From Pseudooceanicola nanhaiensis DSM 18065 (GTDB lineage: Bacteria > Pseudomonadota > Alphaproteobacteria > Rhodobacterales > Rhodobacteraceae): 64,000 bases of DNA. The stretch covers positions 558,001 to 622,000 of the forward strand of contig NZ_JHZF01000013.1 in the NCBI RefSeq assembly GCF_000688295.1, read 5' to 3'. The translations under genes were made by a program, and so were the position numbers. Every line of letters starts with the position of its first letter. Positions within the stretch are counted from its first letter, which is position 1. The notes beneath the pieces were generated by a model. That model searched no databases. It saw nothing but the letters and a program-made list of their open reading frames with translations, and had not been told where the DNA came from. Shown here piece after piece: positions 61,264 to 64,000 of this stretch.

Positions 61264-62063
61264 TGTCCGTCCTCGTCGTCATCCCCGCGCGCTATGCCTC
61301 GCAGCGCTTCCCCGGCAAGCCGCTCGTCACCCTGACCGGACCGGACGGCATCGCCAAGAGCCTGGTGTGCCGCTCGTGGGAGGCCGCGACGGGCGCACCC
61401 GGGGTGGACCGCGTGGTGGTGGCGACCGACGATGACCGCATCGCCGCGGCGGTGCGGGGGTTCGGCGGCGAGGTGGTGATGACCTCATCCGGCTGCCGCA
61501 ACGGGACCGAGCGGGTGGCCGAGGCGCACGCGGCGCTCGGCGGCGGGTTCGAGGTGGTGGTGAACTTCCAGGGCGACGCGCCCCTGACGCCGCCGTGGTT
61601 CGTGCCCGACCTGGTCGCGGGGCTGAACGCCGATCCCGACGCCGGAATGGCGACCCCGGTGCTGCGCTGCGACGGCGCGGCGCTGAACGGCTTTCTCGAG
61701 GATCGCCGGGCGGGCCGCGTGGGCGGCACCACGGCGGTCTTCGACGATCGCCGCAGGGCGCTCTATTTCTCGAAGGAGGTCATCCCCCACACCGCGGGCC
61801 GCTACGCGCCGTCCGATCCGACCCCGGTCTTTCACCATGTCGGGGTCTATGCCTACCGCCCGCAGGCCCTGGCCGCCTATCCGGGCTGGACGCCCGGGCC
61901 GCTGGAGGGGCTGGAGGGGCTGGAACAGCTCCGCTTCCTCGAACACGGCCACCGGGTGCTCTGCGTCGAGGTCGAGGCGCGGGGCCGCGCCTTCTGGGAG
62001 GTCAACAACCCCGAGGACGTGAGCCGGGTCGAGGCGATGATGGCGGCCGCGGCGCTGACATGA
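61263..62063 (+). CDS. kdsB: 3-deoxy-manno-octulosonate cytidylyltransferase (KdsB-like)
   Basis: This 266-residue enzyme activates KDO (or a related 3-deoxy sugar acid) with CTP for lipopolysaccharide or capsule synthesis. The nucleotide-binding N terminus VVIPARYASQRFPGKPL, then GCRNGTERVAEA, VVNFQGDAPLTPPWFV, and HVGVYAYRPQALAAY near 200 are family marks. The usual QGD is present as QGDAPL rather than QGDEPL, so substrate preference may be shifted. It is coupled to cysQ (TGATG) and to the glycosyltransferase (ATGA). Confidence 0.88.
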   Translation: MSVLVVIPARYASQRFPGKPLVTLTGPDGIAKSLVCRSWEAATGAPGVDRVVVATDDDRIAAAVRGFGGEVVMTSSGCRNGTERVAEAHAALGGGFEVVVNFQGDAPLTPPWFVPDLVAGLNADPDAGMATPVLRCDGAALNGFLEDRRAGRVGGTTAVFDDRRRALYFSKEVIPHTAGRYAPSDPTPVFHHVGVYAYRPQALAAYPGWTPGPLEGLEGLEQLRFLEHGHRVLCVEVEARGRAFWEVNNPEDVSRVEAMMAAAALT

Positions 62064-63307
62064 GCCCGGCCCCGACGGTCAGCGTCGTGGTGGTGAGCCG
62101 GGGGCGTCCCGGGCCGCTCCGGCTCTGCCTCGCGGGGCTGTCGCGGCTGCTCTACCCCGCCTACGAGATCGTCGTCGTCACCGACCCGGAGGGCGCGGGC
62201 GCGGTCCGGGCCTCGGGGCTCGGGGACGAGGTGAAGGTCGTCGATTTCGACGCGGCCAACATCTCGGCCGCGCGCAACGCGGGGATCGCCGAGGCGGCGG
62301 GCGAGATCGTGGCCTTCATCGACGACGACGCGGTGCCCGAGCCGGGCTGGCTCGCGCATCTCGTGCAGGGCTTCACGTGGCCCGAGGCGGCGGCGGCCGG
62401 CGGCTTCGTCCGGGGCCGCAACGGGATCTCGTTCCAGTGGCGGGCGCGCAGCGTCGCGCCCTCCGGCGTGGCGCGGGACCTGCCCCTCGCCAGCGACCGC
62501 CCGGTCCTGCTGACCCCGGCACCGGGCCGCGCGATCAAGACCGAGGGCACCAACATGGCCGTCCGCCGCGACCTGCTGGCCGGCATGGGCGGCTTCGATC
62601 CGGCGTTCCGCTTCTACCTCGACGAGACGGACCTGAACCTGCGGCTGGCGCAGGCCGGTCACGCCACCGCCATCGTGCCGCTGGCCGAGGTGCACCACGC
62701 CTATGCCGAAAGCCCCCGCCGCGCGCGCAACCGGGGCCCGCGCGACCTGTTCGACGTGGGCGCCAGCACCATGGTCTTCCTGCGCAAGCACTGCCCCGAA
62801 CACGAGCACGGGCCGGTGCTGACCGCGCTCCGCGCGGACCAGCGCCGGGCGCTGCTGGCGCATATGGTCGCCGGCCGGATCGAACCGCGCGACGTCCGTC
62901 GCCTGATGCGCCGGCTCGAGGCGGGGCTGGCCGAGGGCGCCGCGCGCCCCGTCCGGCCGATGCCGGCGCTGCCCCACGCCCGGCACTGGTTCCTGCCGTT
63001 CGAGACCCGCGCGACCGGCGCGCAGCGCTTCATCGCCGGGCGCCGCCTCTTCGCCGCCCGCCACCGGGCCGCGGCCCGCGCCGCGGCCGGAGCGGGCGAG
63101 ACGGTCACGCTGCTGCTGATGTCGCCAACGATGCGCGCGCACCGGGTGCGCTTCGATCCGTCCGGCGTGTGGGAACAGACCGGCGGGCTCTGGGGTCGGA
63201 GCCTGCGGGAGGGCCCCCGCCGGCGCTGGAAGCGGTTTTCCGCCCGGGCGCGGGAAGAACGCGAGCGTGCTGCATTGCAGCGATCCCCGCCGGCGGGTAG
63301 GCCTTGA
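62060..63307 (+). CDS. Family 2 glycosyltransferase
   Basis: This 415-residue GT-A fold enzyme has the nucleotide-sugar core SVVVVSRGRPGPLRLCLAGLSRL, the metal-binding IVAFIDDDAVPEPGW (Asp88-90) and the acceptor-side FYLDETDLNLRLAQAGH. A C-terminal part (about 250-415) is basic and Arg/Ala-rich and is not part of the catalytic fold. It probably adds a sugar to a surface polysaccharide. It is coupled to the KdsB-like gene by ATGA and followed by galU after a promoter gap. Confidence 0.88.
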   Translation: MSPAPTVSVVVVSRGRPGPLRLCLAGLSRLLYPAYEIVVVTDPEGAGAVRASGLGDEVKVVDFDAANISAARNAGIAEAAGEIVAFIDDDAVPEPGWLAHLVQGFTWPEAAAAGGFVRGRNGISFQWRARSVAPSGVARDLPLASDRPVLLTPAPGRAIKTEGTNMAVRRDLLAGMGGFDPAFRFYLDETDLNLRLAQAGHATAIVPLAEVHHAYAESPRRARNRGPRDLFDVGASTMVFLRKHCPEHEHGPVLTALRADQRRALLAHMVAGRIEPRDVRRLMRRLEAGLAEGAARPVRPMPALPHARHWFLPFETRATGAQRFIAGRRLFAARHRAAARAAAGAGETVTLLLMSPTMRAHRVRFDPSGVWEQTGGLWGRSLREGPRRRWKRFSARAREERERAALQRSPPAGRP

Positions 63308-63402
63308 GCAAGCGGAATTCCGGATGGATCTGCCGTCGAAATATGCAGGTATGACCATCCGAAAGGCACAAATAGCGGTCCGTGTGCAACCAGAGGGCGG
63401 GA

Positions 63403-63432
63403 TTGACGTTTAGCCTCTGACTGCCCGATGCT
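63403..63432 (+). promoter_or_regulatory. Candidate promoter for galU
   Basis: TTGACG (63403-63408) and GATGCT (63427-63432) are separated by 18 bases, 55 bases before the galU start. The -35 box is near consensus and the -10 is weak. The gap after the glycosyltransferase is 180 bases. Confidence 0.35.
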
Positions 63433-63487
63433 AGGATCGTGACTGACAAGGGCGTCCGAGGCGCCCCCGATTGAAGGACGAAGCGAC

Positions 63488-64000
63488 ATGCGCACGAAGA
63501 TTACCAAGGCGGTCTTCCCGGTGGCAGGGCTGGGGACGCGGTTTCTTCCCGCGACCAAGTCCGTTCCGAAAGAAATCATGACCCTCGTCGACCGGCCGCT
63601 GATCCAGTACGCGATCGACGAGGCACGGGCGGCGGGGATCAAGGAATTCATCTTCGTCACCTCGCGCGGCAAGAGCGCGCTGGAGGATTACTTCGACCAT
63701 TCCCCGCAGCTCGAGGCCGAGCTGAAGGAGAAGGGCAAGACCGAGCTGCTCGAGGCGCTCGAGGCCACCAACATGGACAGCGGCGCGATCGCCTACATCC
63801 GCCAGCACAAGGCGCTCGGCCTGGGCCATGCCGTGTGGTGCGCCCGGCGGCTGATCGGCGACGAGCCCTTCGCGGTGATCCTGCCCGACGACGTGATCGC
63901 GGCCGAGAAGCCCTGCCTGCAGCAGATGGTCGAGGCCTTCGAGGACTCCCCCGGCAACATGGTCGCCGCGATGGAAGTGCCGCTCAGCAAGGCCAAGAGC
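63488..64000 (+). CDS. galU: UTP-glucose-1-phosphate uridylyltransferase (partial)
   Basis: The first 171 codons of this gene lie in the window; the rest is cut off. The enzyme makes UDP-glucose for polysaccharides and osmolytes. The nucleotide-binding AVFPVAGLGTRFLPATKSVPKEIMTLVD is complete, as are YAIDEARAAGIKEFIFVTSRGKSALEDYFD and ALGLGHAVWCARRLIGDEPFAVILPDD. It fits the surface polysaccharide context of the preceding genes. The ATG at 63488 gives the normal N terminus. Confidence 0.95.
   Translation, partial: MRTKITKAVFPVAGLGTRFLPATKSVPKEIMTLVDRPLIQYAIDEARAAGIKEFIFVTSRGKSALEDYFDHSPQLEAELKEKGKTELLEALEATNMDSGAIAYIRQHKALGLGHAVWCARRLIGDEPFAVILPDDVIAAEKPCLQQMVEAFEDSPGNMVAAMEVPLSKAKS

Overview
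The window is a continuous piece of chromosome from a GC-rich alphaproteobacterium, most likely a Rhodobacteraceae (Roseobacter/Rhodobacter group) member. The evidence is the family content (DUF2794, DUF3035 lipoprotein, DUF1674, an ohr/ohrR pair, ectoine catabolism next to polyamine uptake), very GC-rich third codon positions, and a GTTC-N7-GTTC LexA box of alphaproteobacterial type. I see no rRNA, tRNA, CRISPR array, phage or insertion sequence. About 65 genes are called and most are intact; ilvE and galU are cut by the window edges.

Layout. 1-2200: the end of ilvE, the divergent ohr/ohrR peroxide-defence pair with two matching operators, and rlmJ. 2325-7585 (minus): a spermidine/putrescine-type ABC importer (ATPase, binding protein, a DUF1330 protein, two permeases), one permease carrying a very large periplasmic insertion. 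7811-16557: a catabolic island matching ectoine utilisation: class III aminotransferase, semialdehyde dehydrogenase, Lrp/AsnC regulator, eutC and eutB on the minus strand; doeA (ectoine hydrolase), an ArgE-type M20 deacetylase and an FCD-GntR regulator on the plus strand. The divergent eutB/doeA promoter region holds two identical perfect palindromes (TTGTGCACAA core), the likely operators of the GntR protein.

16720-18356: a permease split into two half-size genes, and a SHOCT membrane protein. 18597-26787: a putrescine island with an aminotransferase divergent from potF-potG-potH-potI, a PuuB-like FAD oxidase and an acetylpolyamine-deacetylase/HDAC-like enzyme. Two unusual coupled ORFs sit inside this pot operon: a 22-codon ORF between potG and potH, and a 106-codon hairpin-rich ORF that exactly bridges potH and potI.

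27037-30107: xseB-ispA-dxs (isoprenoid precursors). 30171-38672: ExoD-like protein, a reductase, AMP nucleosidase, HU, cardiolipin synthase, an EamA exporter, a thioesterase, YggT, carbonic anhydrase and an Hpt-like protein. 38783-47532: M17 aminopeptidase, NlpC/P60, DUF2794, 3-oxoadipyl-CoA thiolase, acyl-CoA dehydrogenase, an SOS-box-bearing imuB without imuA or dnaE2 beside it, a GDSL lipoprotein, a phosphodiester-glycosidase-like protein and rbfA. 48082-58886: dapB, a small periplasmic protein, DUF1674, rsmB with a long repetitive Arg/Gly-rich extension, a heparinase II/III-like protein, purH, lspA, a lipoprotein and an active/inactive M16 peptidase pair. 58898-64000: an SH3 protein, a capsule-type ABC-2 permease, cysQ, a kdsB-like gene, a family 2 glycosyltransferase and galU, an envelope polysaccharide neighbourhood.

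How the genes fit together: two nitrogen-rich solute systems (ectoine-type and polyamine-type) lie side by side and share the same enzyme classes (class III transaminases and semialdehyde dehydrogenase), so this is a compatible-solute and polyamine scavenging region inserted among housekeeping genes. All functions are inferred from sequence reading alone; no database search was run.
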